Shown piece by piece: positions 6,327 to 15,141 of a DNA stretch of 32,413 nt. Origin of the DNA: an uncultured Clostridia bacterium (GTDB lineage Bacteria; Bacillota; Clostridia; Christensenellales; Borkfalkiaceae); contig CALZDP010000014.1 in NCBI GenBank assembly GCA_945638575.1, positions 1 to 32,413 on the forward strand. Reading direction: 5' to 3'. The notes under the pieces were generated by a model. It made no database searches, was not told where the DNA came from, and saw only the letters and a program-made list of their open reading frames with translations. Every line of letters begins with the position of its first letter. Position 1 is the first letter of the stretch. A program made the position numbers and the translations under genes.

Positions 6327-7112
6327 ATGATTTTTTGTATCGATATCGGCAATACAAACGTTAAATACGGCGTGTATTCCGAAAATAAACTTATAGCAAG
6401 TTTTCGTGTCGCTTCCGCTAAAAATCAAACGGCAGACGAATACGGAATAGTCGTAAAAGATTTGCTTGAAAGCGCTAAAATCAAAAAGTCGCAAATTGAA
6501 GGTGTAATTTTGTCCTCGGTTATTCCGCAACTTAACTATACGATGGCGCATATGTGCGAGTATTTTTTAGGGCATAGTCCAATTTTGGTTGGTCCCGGCA
6601 TAAAAACAGGCTTAAACATCAAAGTGGACAACGCAAGGGAAGTCGGTGCAGACCGCATTGTAAACAGCGTCGCCGCTTTCAAAAAGTACGGCAAAGGCAA
6701 ACCCGTTATTTGCATTGACTTCGGAACGGCAACGACCTTTAACGTTATAAGCGCGGACGGCGAACTTATCGGCGGAGTAATTTCACCGGGGATAAAAGGT
6801 TCGCTTGATTCGTTGGTTAACGGAACTGCACAATTACCGCATATCGAACTTGAACTTCCCAAAAAGGTTATTTGTAAATCGACGATAACAAATATGCAAG
6901 CAGGCCTTTTATACGGCTTTGCAGGTCTTGTGGAAAAGATTGTTTACAAGATGAAACAGGAATTAAAAAGAGAGGACGCCGTTGTCGTTGCCACGGGCGG
7001 ATTAAGTGAAACCATTGCTTCAGAAACCCCGTGTATTGACGTTATCGACAGAACTCTTACTTTAGAAGGATTAAGACTTTTATACGAGATGAACAAGGTG
7101 CAAAATGACTAA
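6327..7112 (+). CDS. coaX: Type III pantothenate kinase
   Basis: CoaX phosphorylates pantothenate with ATP in the first step of coenzyme A synthesis and belongs to the acetate and sugar kinase superfamily. The 261 residues are the usual length. The N-terminal phosphate loop is DIGNTNVKYG (5-14). The middle contains GPGIKTGL, then GADRI, and CIDFGTATTFNVI with the catalytic-region Asp. C-terminal ATGGLSETI completes the nucleotide site. It starts two bases after panT with an AGAGGG ribosome binding site and overlaps ispG by eight bases, so it is translated in an operon with both. Confidence 0.96.
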   Translation: MIFCIDIGNTNVKYGVYSENKLIASFRVASAKNQTADEYGIVVKDLLESAKIKKSQIEGVILSSVIPQLNYTMAHMCEYFLGHSPILVGPGIKTGLNIKVDNAREVGADRIVNSVAAFKKYGKGKPVICIDFGTATTFNVISADGELIGGVISPGIKGSLDSLVNGTAQLPHIELELPKKVICKSTITNMQAGLLYGFAGLVEKIVYKMKQELKREDAVVVATGGLSETIASETPCIDVIDRTLTLEGLRLLYEMNKVQND

Positions 7113-8154
7113 AACCGTTAAAGTCGGTAACATCGCAATAGGTGGCGGAACGCCTGTTAAAATACAAACTATGTGCGACGTAAAAACTTCTAAAATTTCC
7201 GATGTTATCAAAGAAATTGAAGAAATTTACAATTTGGGTTGCGACATAATACGTCTATCCGTTAAAGACGATGAAGACGCAAAAGCAATAAAAGCGATTA
7301 AAAAATCTTCACCGCTCCCTATAGTTGCGGACATTCATTTTGACTATAGACTTTGCTTAAAAGCCATTGAAAACGGCGCCGATAAAGTGCGCATAAACCC
7401 CGGAAACATCGGTAGCGACGACAAACTTTTTGAAGTTGCAAAAGCCTTAAAAAGCAACGGCGTTGCCGTAAGAGTAGGCTCTAACAGCGGAAGTATCGAA
7501 AAGGAATTTTATCTAAAATTCGGCAGAACTTCCGTTGCGCTTGCCGAAAGCGCTTTACAAAAGGTTGCTTTGCTTGAAAGATTCGGCGTTGACGATATAG
7601 TTGTATCCGCAAAGGCTTCCGACGTTAAAACCACGGTTGAAACATGTAGATACCTTCATCAAAAAATCAACTATCCTTTGCACTTAGGCGTAACCGAGGC
7701 AGGTTCGTTAGATATGGGGGTTATTAAAAGCAGTATCGGCATAGGTTCTCTTTTGTTGGACGGTATAGGCGATACTATCAGGGTATCTTTGACGGCGCCC
7801 ATAAAAGATGAAGTGCTTTACGCAAAGCGGATTTTAAGAAGCGTAGGACTTGACAGGAACTTTGTCGAGATTGTTTCGTGTCCTACCTGCGGACGTACCG
7901 CTTACGATATGAAAGGGCTTTTGGAAAAGGTCGAAAAGGCTACCAAAAATATAAACAAGCCCTTAAAAGTTGCCGTTATGGGGTGCGTGGTAAACGGTCC
8001 GGGCGAGGCCAAGGAATGTGATATAGGTATTGCCGGCGGAGATAAAAAATGCGTTATTTTCAAAAAAGGCGAAGTTTATAAAACGGTGGAAGAAGATCTT
8101 GCCGCAGAAATTTTCATATCCGAAATAAATCAACTTTTGAGTGAAATCGAATGA
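7105..8154 (+). CDS. ispG: 4-hydroxy-3-methylbut-2-enyl diphosphate synthase
   Basis: IspG (GcpE) is the [4Fe-4S] enzyme that reduces MEcPP to HMBPP in the non-mevalonate isoprenoid pathway. The 349-residue length is typical of the bacterial two-domain form. The N-terminal TIM barrel shows PVKIQTMC, VADIHFDYRLCLKAIENGAD and KVRINPGNIG. The C-terminal Fe-S domain carries SCPTCGRTAYD and GCVVNGPGEA, which together give the three cysteine ligands and the glutamate ligand. Its ribosome binding site AAGGTG lies inside the end of coaX (8-base overlap), and its end overlaps the next gene by four bases (ATGA). In Clostridia and Bacilli ispG commonly precedes polC, which fits the gene that follows. 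Confidence 0.97.
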   Translation: MTKTVKVGNIAIGGGTPVKIQTMCDVKTSKISDVIKEIEEIYNLGCDIIRLSVKDDEDAKAIKAIKKSSPLPIVADIHFDYRLCLKAIENGADKVRINPGNIGSDDKLFEVAKALKSNGVAVRVGSNSGSIEKEFYLKFGRTSVALAESALQKVALLERFGVDDIVVSAKASDVKTTVETCRYLHQKINYPLHLGVTEAGSLDMGVIKSSIGIGSLLLDGIGDTIRVSLTAPIKDEVLYAKRILRSVGLDRNFVEIVSCPTCGRTAYDMKGLLEKVEKATKNINKPLKVAVMGCVVNGPGEAKECDIGIAGGDKKCVIFKKGEVYKTVEEDLAAEIFISEINQLLSEIE

Positions 8155-9665
8155 GTAATATTTTAGAAAAAATTAACAATTCTTTACATGAAAGCGGTAA
8201 AATTGCTTTAAAATGCGGGGAAATTTCACTTTCCCAAAAATCGCTTAATCTTATTTTTTTGACCGATTTTAACTTGTCGGAAGAACAGGAACAAACAGTT
8301 TTTAAATTTATTAAATCTGAAATTCCGTCCACGTTTTTATCGGTAAATCTTACATTTGAAAAAGTGGTTTCGGATAAAGATTCCGTTTTTAACGCAATTA
8401 AAAAGTACCTTGAAGGGGCGCACAAAGCAATCGTCGACCTCGTAAATTTTGATAAATCGAAGTACGTTTGCGAAAATTACACTGCAAAAATAGATTTGTA
8501 TTTTACAAAATCCGCTTATGAGTACGTTGTCGCAAATTCAATTGCCGCCGAAATAGAAGAACATTTAAAAAGGACTTTTGTCGATGATTTCATCGTTTCG
8601 GCCGTGTCGCTGAACGAAGATGACGTAATTGAAGATTTTAGTTATAGACCTACCGAAAACGACCTTTACAGGCGGGAAAAACGCACGTTTAAAGTTGACG
8701 ACGTTACAAGACTTTTTGATAACGACCCTGAAAATACCTGCGTGTACATATCTGACACCAAAAATTATATCGGCGATGCTTACGTTGGCGGTATAATTAA
8801 CCGCATTGACGAAAGAGAAACCAAAACCGGCAAGCCGTTTTTCATTATTGAAATAAGCGATAGGACAGGTAGTTTGACGGGAACGGTGTTTCCGACAAAA
8901 GCAAATCTTCCCAAGGTAAAAAAACTTGCGGTTAATTCCGAAATTATCGCAAGAGGAGATTTTCAAAAAAGAGGCGATTACGTCAATTTTACTTTTAGAA
9001 GCATAAATTTGTGCGTATTTCCTAAAAATTTTGTGCCTCAAGAAAGAAACCACAGACCTTGTCCGAAGGAATATTCTTTGATTTTTCCTAAGCCGTTAGA
9101 GGTAGAAGAACAGGATAATTTTTTGGAAGTCAAAACCATTCCCGAATGTTTTATCGGAAGAACTTTCGTTGTATTCGATTTGGAAACGACGGGTAAAGAG
9201 GCTGACGATAAGATTACCGAAATCGGTGCCGTAAAGATGATTGACGGCGTTGCAACGGAATACTTTTCTACCTTAGTTAATCCCGAAAAACATATTCCGC
9301 AAGAGGTTGTCGATATTACCGGCATAACCGACGAGATGGTTAAGGACGCCCCTAAATTTAACGAAGTTTGCGGTGATTTTTATAAGTTTTGCTTTGGTGC
9401 GACTTTGGTTGCGCATAACATCGATTTTGACTCTCGCTATATAAAAAAGCAGGGCGAGGCGATAGATTTTTATTTTGATAATCCGCTTATGGATACTTTG
9501 GCGTTGGCGCGTGAAAACATTTTCGGTGTGTCAAACTATAAATTAAACACCCTTTGCGATAAGTTCGGAATAGTTTTCCGTCATCACAGAGCCTATTCCG
9601 ACGCATGGGCGACAAGCGAATTATTCGTTGAAATCATAAGAATACGCAAGTCTTTGCCTTTTTAA
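8151..9665 (+). CDS. PolC-like protein with N-terminal, OB and exonuclease domains but no polymerase
   Basis: At the usual polC position (after ispG, before rimP) stands a 504-residue protein resembling only the front of PolC. Residues 1-175 look like the PolC N-terminal region; 205-290 form an OB fold (YVGGIINRIDERETKTGKPF, then SDRTGSLTGTVF); 338-500 are a DEDDh 3'-5' exonuclease with DLETTG (Asp343, Glu345), AHNIDFD (Asp425 region) and HHRAYSDAWAT (His479, Asp484). The PHP domain and the polymerase palm and fingers (about 900 residues in PolC) are absent, and the 124 bases before rimP hold no remnant. The exonuclease looks intact, so it may be a separate proofreading or repair nuclease. 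Start ATG overlaps ispG by four bases; the ribosome binding site is weak. Confidence 0.85.
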   Translation: MSNILEKINNSLHESGKIALKCGEISLSQKSLNLIFLTDFNLSEEQEQTVFKFIKSEIPSTFLSVNLTFEKVVSDKDSVFNAIKKYLEGAHKAIVDLVNFDKSKYVCENYTAKIDLYFTKSAYEYVVANSIAAEIEEHLKRTFVDDFIVSAVSLNEDDVIEDFSYRPTENDLYRREKRTFKVDDVTRLFDNDPENTCVYISDTKNYIGDAYVGGIINRIDERETKTGKPFFIIEISDRTGSLTGTVFPTKANLPKVKKLAVNSEIIARGDFQKRGDYVNFTFRSINLCVFPKNFVPQERNHRPCPKEYSLIFPKPLEVEEQDNFLEVKTIPECFIGRTFVVFDLETTGKEADDKITEIGAVKMIDGVATEYFSTLVNPEKHIPQEVVDITGITDEMVKDAPKFNEVCGDFYKFCFGATLVAHNIDFDSRYIKKQGEAIDFYFDNPLMDTLALARENIFGVSNYKLNTLCDKFGIVFRHHRAYSDAWATSELFVEIIRIRKSLPF

Positions 9666-9687
9666 TTAAATTATTTTGTAAAAACGC

Positions 9688-9716
9688 TTGCATTCTGTAT
9701 ATGTTTATGTTAATAT
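9688..9716 (+). promoter_or_regulatory. Promoter of the rimP-nusA-infB operon
   Basis: TTGCAT (9688-9693) and TAATAT (9711-9716) with a 17-base spacer lie just after the preceding gene. Transcripts from here would start near 9723 and pass through the UUCG hairpin before rimP. Confidence 0.65.
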
Positions 9717-9745
9717 ATAGATGCTCAAAATAGTAATTTACTTAA

Positions 9746-9777
9746 TGAGAGTGGTTCGCCACTCTCAAAATTTTTTG
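9746..9777 (+). terminator. UUCG-loop terminator or attenuator in the rimP leader
   Basis: A 9-bp stem (TGAGAGTGG with CCACTCTCA) closed by a stable TTCG tetraloop is followed by AAA and six T residues. It sits downstream of the rimP promoter and only 12 bases upstream of the rimP start. It can therefore both end the panT-ispG transcript and attenuate the rimP-nusA transcript. Confidence 0.75.
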
Positions 9778-9789
9778 TAAGGGGTTAGT

Positions 9790-10251
9790 ATGAAGGTTAA
9801 GTCAAATCAGGATATTTTCGACTTTTTAAAACCTATTGCCGATAAAGAAGGCATCGAACTTGTCGAAGTCGAGATGAAGGTAGGAAAAAGTCCTGCGCTT
9901 ACAGTTTATGTCGATACCGAGGACAGTATCGACCTGAAAACTTTGGAAAGATTCCATAATCTAATTAACGAGCCTTTAGACGAACTTGATCCCACCTACG
10001 GCGATTCTTATACCCTTAACGTTTCAAGCCCCGGATTAGACAGACCTTTTAAAACACTGCGCGATTACTTAAGGCATTTGGGCGAAAAGGTTGAAATAAA
10101 ACTTTTTGCGCCTTTAAAGGGTAAAAAGTTTTACGAGGGGATTATGACCGATTTTGATGAAAATACGGTTACGGTTTTAATCGGCGAAACCGAGTGGAAG
10201 TTCGAAAAATCCAAAATCGCAAAAATTAACGTTGCAATAGATTTTGACTGA
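9790..10251 (+). CDS. rimP: Ribosome maturation factor RimP
   Basis: RimP assists late assembly of the 30S subunit. The 153-residue protein has the two expected domains: an N-terminal alpha/beta domain with GIELVEVEMKVGKSPALTVY and the signature LNVSSPGLDRPFKT (77-90), and a C-terminal SH3-like barrel (about 92-153). Its ribosome binding site is AAGGGG, five bases before the ATG. It opens the conserved nusA-infB operon and lies about 100 bases before nusA, a wider gap than elsewhere in the operon. Confidence 0.95.
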   Translation: MKVKSNQDIFDFLKPIADKEGIELVEVEMKVGKSPALTVYVDTEDSIDLKTLERFHNLINEPLDELDPTYGDSYTLNVSSPGLDRPFKTLRDYLRHLGEKVEIKLFAPLKGKKFYEGIMTDFDENTVTVLIGETEWKFEKSKIAKINVAIDFD

Positions 10252-10322
10252 ATTTCAAAATTACATTAATCGGAAAAATTTTAAAAATCAATTATAAAAT
10301 CTAAAATTTTAAAAATTATTAC

Positions 10323-10339
10323 GTCATGTATCGCATGAC
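10323..10339 (+). promoter_or_regulatory. Hairpin abutting the nusA ribosome binding site
   Basis: GTCATG-TATCG-CATGAC forms a 6-bp stem with a 5-base loop that ends two bases before GGAGG. The A/T-rich 70 bases before it hold nothing else I recognise. It could affect nusA translation or protect the message end; there is no T tract, so it is not a terminator. Confidence 0.4.
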
Positions 10340-10351
10340 TTGGAGGATAAG

Positions 10352-11443
10352 ATGGAAAAGGATTTTTTTCTCGCTATCGAGGATTTGGAAAGAGAAAAAG
10401 GTATTAGTCCCGAAGTATTGATTTCTGCGCTTGAAACCGCGCTTTTGTCCGCTTATAAAAAGCACACCGGCGACAGTGCGGATAACATTCATATAAAACT
10501 TAACCCCGAAAAAGGCGTCGCAAAATTTTATGCGACCAAAAAAATCGTGGAAGAAGTTACCGATCCCGAAAAAGAAATATCTTTAGCGGCAGCCAAGACT
10601 TATAAAAAGTCATACAAACTCGGCGATACTTTTGAAACCGAATTCGTTCCCAAAAAGTTCGGAAGAATTGCCGCGCAAACGGCAAAGCAGGTTATTACGC
10701 AAAAGTTTAGAGAACTCGAACGCGACCATACCATTGCCGAATACGAAGATAAAGAAGAAGAAATCCAAAACTGCATTATTCGCCGTATCGAAAACAATAC
10801 CGTATACGTGGAAATCGGCGGTGGTCAGATTGAAGGCGTAATGCTTCCGCAAGATCAAATTCCTACCGAAAAGTACAACGTTAACGATAAACTTACCGTT
10901 TACGTTAAAAAGGTCAGAACAAACGGAAGAAACGCCCAAGTTATGGTTTCAAGAACCTCACCGGGGCTTGTTCGCAGATTGTTTGAAAACGAAGTACCCG
11001 AAATCAAGCAAGGTTTTATTCAGATTAAATCGGTTGCTCGTGAAGCCGGTCAAAGAACCAAACTCGCTATTTACAGCGAAGATAAGAACATTGACGCCGT
11101 GGGCGCTTGCGTCGGTATGAGGGGCGCAAGGGTTAACGCCATCGTTCAAGAACTCGGCGGTGAAAAAATAGATATTATTTTGTGGAGCGAAGATCCTTTG
11201 GAATATATCTCTAAAGCACTTTCACCCGCAACGGTATTAAAAGTCACCGCCATCGAAGGCGAAAAGGTAGCAAGGGTTATCGTACCGGACGACAAATTGT
11301 CGCTCGCAATCGGCAGAGACGGTCAAAACGCAAGGCTTGCCGCAAGACTTACCGGCTGGAAGATAGACGTTAAAAGTTTGTCCAAAGCCACTGCCGAAGG
11401 TTTAGCCGAGGAAGGCGAACTTAACGATTCCGACGAGGAATAA
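10352..11443 (+). CDS. nusA: Transcription termination/antitermination protein NusA
   Basis: NusA binds RNA polymerase and promotes pausing, intrinsic termination and antitermination. The 363 residues match the short Gram-positive form without the C-terminal acidic repeats of E. coli. Order of domains: RNA-polymerase-binding N domain (1-125, starting FFLAIEDLEREKG), S1 domain (about 130-200, IRRIENNTVYVEIGGGQIEG), KH1 (GACVGMRGARVNAI) and KH2 (LAIGRDGQNARLAARLTGW). I chose ATG at 10352, five bases after GGAGG; the longer frame from TTG at 10340 starts inside that site. Its expression may be self-limited through the hairpin upstream of rimP. Confidence 0.97.
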   Translation: MEKDFFLAIEDLEREKGISPEVLISALETALLSAYKKHTGDSADNIHIKLNPEKGVAKFYATKKIVEEVTDPEKEISLAAAKTYKKSYKLGDTFETEFVPKKFGRIAAQTAKQVITQKFRELERDHTIAEYEDKEEEIQNCIIRRIENNTVYVEIGGGQIEGVMLPQDQIPTEKYNVNDKLTVYVKKVRTNGRNAQVMVSRTSPGLVRRLFENEVPEIKQGFIQIKSVAREAGQRTKLAIYSEDKNIDAVGACVGMRGARVNAIVQELGGEKIDIILWSEDPLEYISKALSPATVLKVTAIEGEKVARVIVPDDKLSLAIGRDGQNARLAARLTGWKIDVKSLSKATAEGLAEEGELNDSDEE

Positions 11444-11463
11444 TTTAAGGGCGGAAGGTAAAA

Positions 11464-11718
11464 ATGAAACACGTTCCGCAAAGAACCTGCATTTGTTGCA
11501 GGCAAAAGTTTCCCAAAAGTCAACTTATTCGCATTGTAAGGTGCGACGGAAAGTTTTTTATAGATAAAAGTCAAAAGTCCGACGGCAGAGGCGCTTATTT
11601 TTGCGGTTCAAACGAATGCAAAATCAAACTTTTAAAAAGTCGTGGTTTAGACAGAACTTTCCACCAAAAAGTAGATGACGAAGTTTATAAACTTTTGTGT
11701 GAAGAAATTACAAAATAA
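11464..11718 (+). CDS. rnpM: RnpM (YlxR, DUF448) nucleic acid-binding protein
   Basis: A small (84 residues) basic protein always found between nusA and the L7Ae-like gene in Firmicutes; the B. subtilis homologue has been described as a modulator of RNase P. The family signature is clear: RTCICCRQKFPKSQLIRIV at the start and DGRGAYFCGSNEC in the middle. Four cysteines (CICC and C-x-n-C) cluster as in other members. It begins 21 bases after nusA with GGAAGG as ribosome binding site. Confidence 0.93.
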   Translation: MKHVPQRTCICCRQKFPKSQLIRIVRCDGKFFIDKSQKSDGRGAYFCGSNECKIKLLKSRGLDRTFHQKVDDEVYKLLCEEITK

Positions 11719-11800
11719 TCGCAAATTACCGAGATTTTGCTGTTTCTGAATTTTGCAAAAGTTTATTGTATTAAAGTCAACGGATAAATAAGGCGGTTTT

Positions 11801-12115
11801 ATGAAAGACAAAATCCACACGTATATAGGTTTTGCCTTAAAAGCAGGCAAAGTAAGACTTGGCGTTAATGCCATTTGTACGATTAAAGGTCAAGTTCCGC
11901 TGTTACTTTTGTGCAACACCGCTTCGGAAAACACCAAAAAGGAAACTTTAAAGATAGCAAAAAAGTATAATTCGGTTATAGTTTTGGTCAAAAACGAAAG
12001 ACTGGAAGATATATTTTATAAAGAAAACTGCAAACTTGCGGCTGTTTTGGATCAGTCGCTTGCTACTGCGATTTTAGATAATTTAAACGAAAATTTCGAA
12101 CAATTCGGAGGCTAA
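11801..12115 (+). CDS. rplGA: L7Ae-family RNA-binding protein (YlxQ)
   Basis: This 104-residue protein is the L7Ae/L30e-like K-turn binding protein encoded between rnpM and infB in Firmicutes. Visible features are IGFALKAGKVRLGVNA at the N terminus, a hydrophobic strand VPLLLLCNTASENTKK, and the C-terminal CKLAAVLDQSLATAIL typical of the group. It follows an 82-base gap in which I see no clear promoter or terminator. infB begins nine bases after its stop. Confidence 0.9.
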   Translation: MKDKIHTYIGFALKAGKVRLGVNAICTIKGQVPLLLLCNTASENTKKETLKIAKKYNSVIVLVKNERLEDIFYKENCKLAAVLDQSLATAILDNLNENFEQFGG

Positions 12116-12124
12116 TAGTTTAGA

Positions 12125-14770
12125 ATGGAAAAGAAAGAAGCTACTGTAAGTCATATCAAGAGCGTTGCGACCGCTATTAACGGAACGCTTGCAGACCTTC
12201 TCGTCATGGCTAAAAACGGACGTAAAGAGGTAAACGATATTACTAAAAGGCTCGGAGACAGAGAAAATGCCCTAAAAAAGGCTAAATTGAATAAAGAGGC
12301 TGAAATAAAGCGTGAATCCGAACTTAAAGTGGCGGAGGAAAACAAACGCCTTGAAGAAAAACTTCGTCAAGAAGAAGAGGCGAAGGCTAAGGCAAAAATA
12401 ACTGAAGCGGAAGAATTGGCTAAGCAAGAGGCTTTAAGGCTTGCTAAAGAACAGGCTGAAAAAGAAGCGGCCATAAGAGCGGAAAAAGAACGTGAAGAAT
12501 TGGCTATTCAGGCGGAAAAAGAACGCATCGAAAGACTGAAAAGAGAATCCGACGCGAGAGAGGCCGCCGAAAGAGCCAAAATAGCCGCTTTAAAGCAACC
12601 CACCGTCAGGTCGTATACGCCTAAACAACCTCAGCAAAAGAGGGAATTTTTGCCTTTTGATAAAAGGCAAAAACAGCCTTTCGGCGACAAACCCCGTCAG
12701 CAAGGGGATATAACTCGCCCAACGGACGTATCGGCAAGAAGACCTGCCGACCAAGGCTCAAGACCGCTCGGCGCACGTCCTACAATTACAAAAAGACCGC
12801 AGGAAGTTGCTTTTATACCTAAAGACAACAATAAAAACTTCGCAAAAAAGAAATCGGACGGCAAAAATTACGACGACAAAAGGGCTCCCAACAAAAAGTC
12901 CACTTTGCGCGGTGCCGTTAACGTTAACGACTTTGACGAAGAAAGAAGCGGTTACAGGAAAGTTCGTACCAAAAAGAACAAATCGGACGTTGTCGAAAGC
13001 CGTATTAAGGTAGATAAAGCCGTTATTACCAAAGAAATCATTCCTTTAAAGGAATTGAGTGAAAAACTCGGCGTTTCCGCAGTTGAAATCACAAAACTTC
13101 TGTTTAAAGAAGGCATTATCAAAACGATAAACGATTCTATCGATTACGATACTGCGGGCTTTGTTGCCGCAGGGCTTGGTATCGAACTTGAACTTAAACT
13201 TGAAAAGACGGCAGAGGACGTTTTAAACGAAAACTTCTCCGACGATATTGACGATGAAAAAGATTTGATTACCCGTCCGCCGGTTGTTACGGTTATGGGA
13301 CACGTCGACCACGGTAAGACTTCGTTATTAGACTATATCAGATCTACCCACGTTACCGACGGCGAGGCGGGCGGAATTACTCAGCACATCGGTGCTTATC
13401 AAGTTACCGCACACGGAAGTTTGATAACCTTCCTCGACACTCCGGGACACGCCGCTTTTACGGCTATGCGTGCAAGGGGCGCGCAGGTTACCGATATTGC
13501 GGTAATCGTTGTCGCTGCCGATGACGGCATTATGCCGCAGACGGTTGAAGCGATTAACCACGCCAAGTCGGCAGGCGTTTCAATTATAATTGCCGCAAAT
13601 AAAATCGATAAACCGCACGCAAATCTTGACAGATTGCGTCAACAACTTTCCGATAGGGAACTTCTTGTCGAAGATTGGGGCGGTGATATTATCATGGTTC
13701 CCGTTTCCGCTAAGACGGGCGAAGGCGTCGATAAATTGCTCGACATGATTTTGCTCGAATCTGAAATGAAAGAACTTAAAGCCAACCCCAACCGTCGTGC
13801 AAAGGGTGCGGTTATCGAAGCAAAACTTGATAAAGGCAAAGGCCCAGTCGCTTCCATATTGGTACAGAACGGTACTTTACACACCGGCGACTATATAGTT
13901 GCAGGTACTTCAACCGGTAAAGTAAGGGCCATGTTTGACGATAAAGGCAAAATGGTTAAAGAGGCAACGCCTTCCATGCCTGTATCCGTACTTGGTTTAG
14001 AGGAGGTCCCCAACGCAGGCGATATTATCTTCTCCGTGGCGGAAGATAAACTTATGAAACTTGTTGCCGAGGAAAGAAAGAACAAGGAACGTGAAGAAAT
14101 GATTAGGCGTTCCGAAAAGGTTACTTTAGACGAACTTTTCTCTAAAATTAACGACGGTCAACTCAAAAACCTTAATATTATTATTAAAGCAGACGTTCAA
14201 GGTTCGGTTGAAGCGGTTAAACAGTCGCTTCTCGAACTCAGTAACGACGAAGTTAAAATAAACGTTATTCACGCAGGCGTAGGTTCAATTAACGAAACCG
14301 ACGTTATGCTTGCGGATTCCACAAACTCCATAATTATCGGCTTTAACGTAAGACCTGACAGCAAGTCTAAAACTCTTGCCGAAAGACAAAAAATCGACGT
14401 TAAACTTTACCGTGTAATTTACGATGCCATCGATGAAATTAAAGCGGCTATGAAGGGTATGTCCGCACCTAAATACACCGATATTTATATGGGTAAAGCG
14501 GAAGTACGCGAAACCTTTAAGATTACGGGCGTCGGAATGGTTGCCGGTTGTTACGTTACGGACGGTAAAATTTTGCGTAGCGCAAAATTAAGAATTTACC
14601 GCGACGACGTTATGATTTGCGAAGGCAACGTTTTGCAACTTAAGAGATTTAAAGACGACGTAAAAGAAGTAGCGCAAGGTTATGAATGCGGTATTTCCAT
14701 TGAAAACTTCAACGATATCAAAATCGGCGATTTTATTGAATGTTACGTTATTGAACAGCAAAAGGACTGA
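12125..14770 (+). CDS. infB: Translation initiation factor IF-2
   Basis: IF-2 is the GTPase that places initiator tRNA on the 30S subunit. The 881 residues comprise a variable N-terminal extension (about 1-300) that begins with a highly charged Lys/Glu/Ala coiled coil (45-195) and continues as a basic, Pro/Arg/Lys-rich disordered region. An IF2-N helical subdomain follows (about 300-350), then the G domain with GHVDHGKT (392-399), [12 protein letters not shown] and SAK, and domains II, III and C2. The only plausible ATG lies 13 bases after GGAGG, which is longer than ideal. It sits in the standard order before rbfA. Confidence 0.97.
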   Translation: MEKKEATVSHIKSVATAINGTLADLLVMAKNGRKEVNDITKRLGDRENALKKAKLNKEAEIKRESELKVAEENKRLEEKLRQEEEAKAKAKITEAEELAKQEALRLAKEQAEKEAAIRAEKEREELAIQAEKERIERLKRESDAREAAERAKIAALKQPTVRSYTPKQPQQKREFLPFDKRQKQPFGDKPRQQGDITRPTDVSARRPADQGSRPLGARPTITKRPQEVAFIPKDNNKNFAKKKSDGKNYDDKRAPNKKSTLRGAVNVNDFDEERSGYRKVRTKKNKSDVVESRIKVDKAVITKEIIPLKELSEKLGVSAVEITKLLFKEGIIKTINDSIDYDTAGFVAAGLGIELELKLEKTAEDVLNENFSDDIDDEKDLITRPPVVTVMGHVDHGKTSLLDYIRSTHVTDGEAGGITQHIGAYQVTAHGSLITFLDTPGHAAFTAMRARGAQVTDIAVIVVAADDGIMPQTVEAINHAKSAGVSIIIAANKIDKPHANLDRLRQQLSDRELLVEDWGGDIIMVPVSAKTGEGVDKLLDMILLESEMKELKANPNRRAKGAVIEAKLDKGKGPVASILVQNGTLHTGDYIVAGTSTGKVRAMFDDKGKMVKEATPSMPVSVLGLEEVPNAGDIIFSVAEDKLMKLVAEERKNKEREEMIRRSEKVTLDELFSKINDGQLKNLNIIIKADVQGSVEAVKQSLLELSNDEVKINVIHAGVGSINETDVMLADSTNSIIIGFNVRPDSKSKTLAERQKIDVKLYRVIYDAIDEIKAAMKGMSAPKYTDIYMGKAEVRETFKITGVGMVAGCYVTDGKILRSAKLRIYRDDVMICEGNVLQLKRFKDDVKEVAQGYECGISIENFNDIKIGDFIECYVIEQQKD

Positions 14771-14772
14771 GA

Positions 14773-15141
14773 ATGAAAGAAAAAAGAGAAAAAAGTCTTG
14801 AAAAAGAATTTGCCAAACTTATTTACGAATATCTTTTCTCTCGTGTTAAAAACCCCGATATTACCGAAATGTTTTCCGTTACCGGCGTAAGAATAACGAG
14901 CGATTTAGAGGAAGCGTTTGTATACGTAAGCGTGTATTCCGCTAATGCTGCATTAAAAGAAAAAACTTTTAACGCCATTAAGGATTCCGCTTACGGCGTT
15001 AGAAAGTTTTTAGCAAAGGAAATGAGAATAAGGCAGGTTCCGAAAATAAATTTTTTGCCGGATACTTCTTTCGAGTACGGCGAAAAAATCGATCGTATAA
15101 TCAGCGAATTTACTTACGGAGAGCATAATGACGAGGAGTGA
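14773..15141 (+). CDS. rbfA: Ribosome-binding factor A
   Basis: RbfA is a 30S assembly and cold-adaptation factor with a KH-like fold. The 122-residue product has the expected pattern: N-terminal REKSLEKEFAKLIYEYL, ITEMFSVTGVRITSDLEEAFVYVSV-like strands, and C-terminal MRIRQVPKINFLPDTSFEYG with the conserved P-x-(I/L)-x-F-x-x-D signature. It starts two bases after infB with AAAGGA and overlaps nrnA by 14 bases. Confidence 0.95.
   Translation: MKEKREKSLEKEFAKLIYEYLFSRVKNPDITEMFSVTGVRITSDLEEAFVYVSVYSANAALKEKTFNAIKDSAYGVRKFLAKEMRIRQVPKINFLPDTSFEYGEKIDRIISEFTYGEHNDEE

Noticed and set aside
9666..9789. Possible decayed remainder of the polC polymerase domain
   Set aside because: Only a promoter, a hairpin with a T tract and the rimP ribosome binding site are present; there is no coding-like sequence.
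12170..12600. Low-complexity Lys/Glu-rich stretch as a separate gene or repeat element
   Set aside because: It is in frame with and continuous to IF-2. Long charged N-terminal extensions are normal for this factor.
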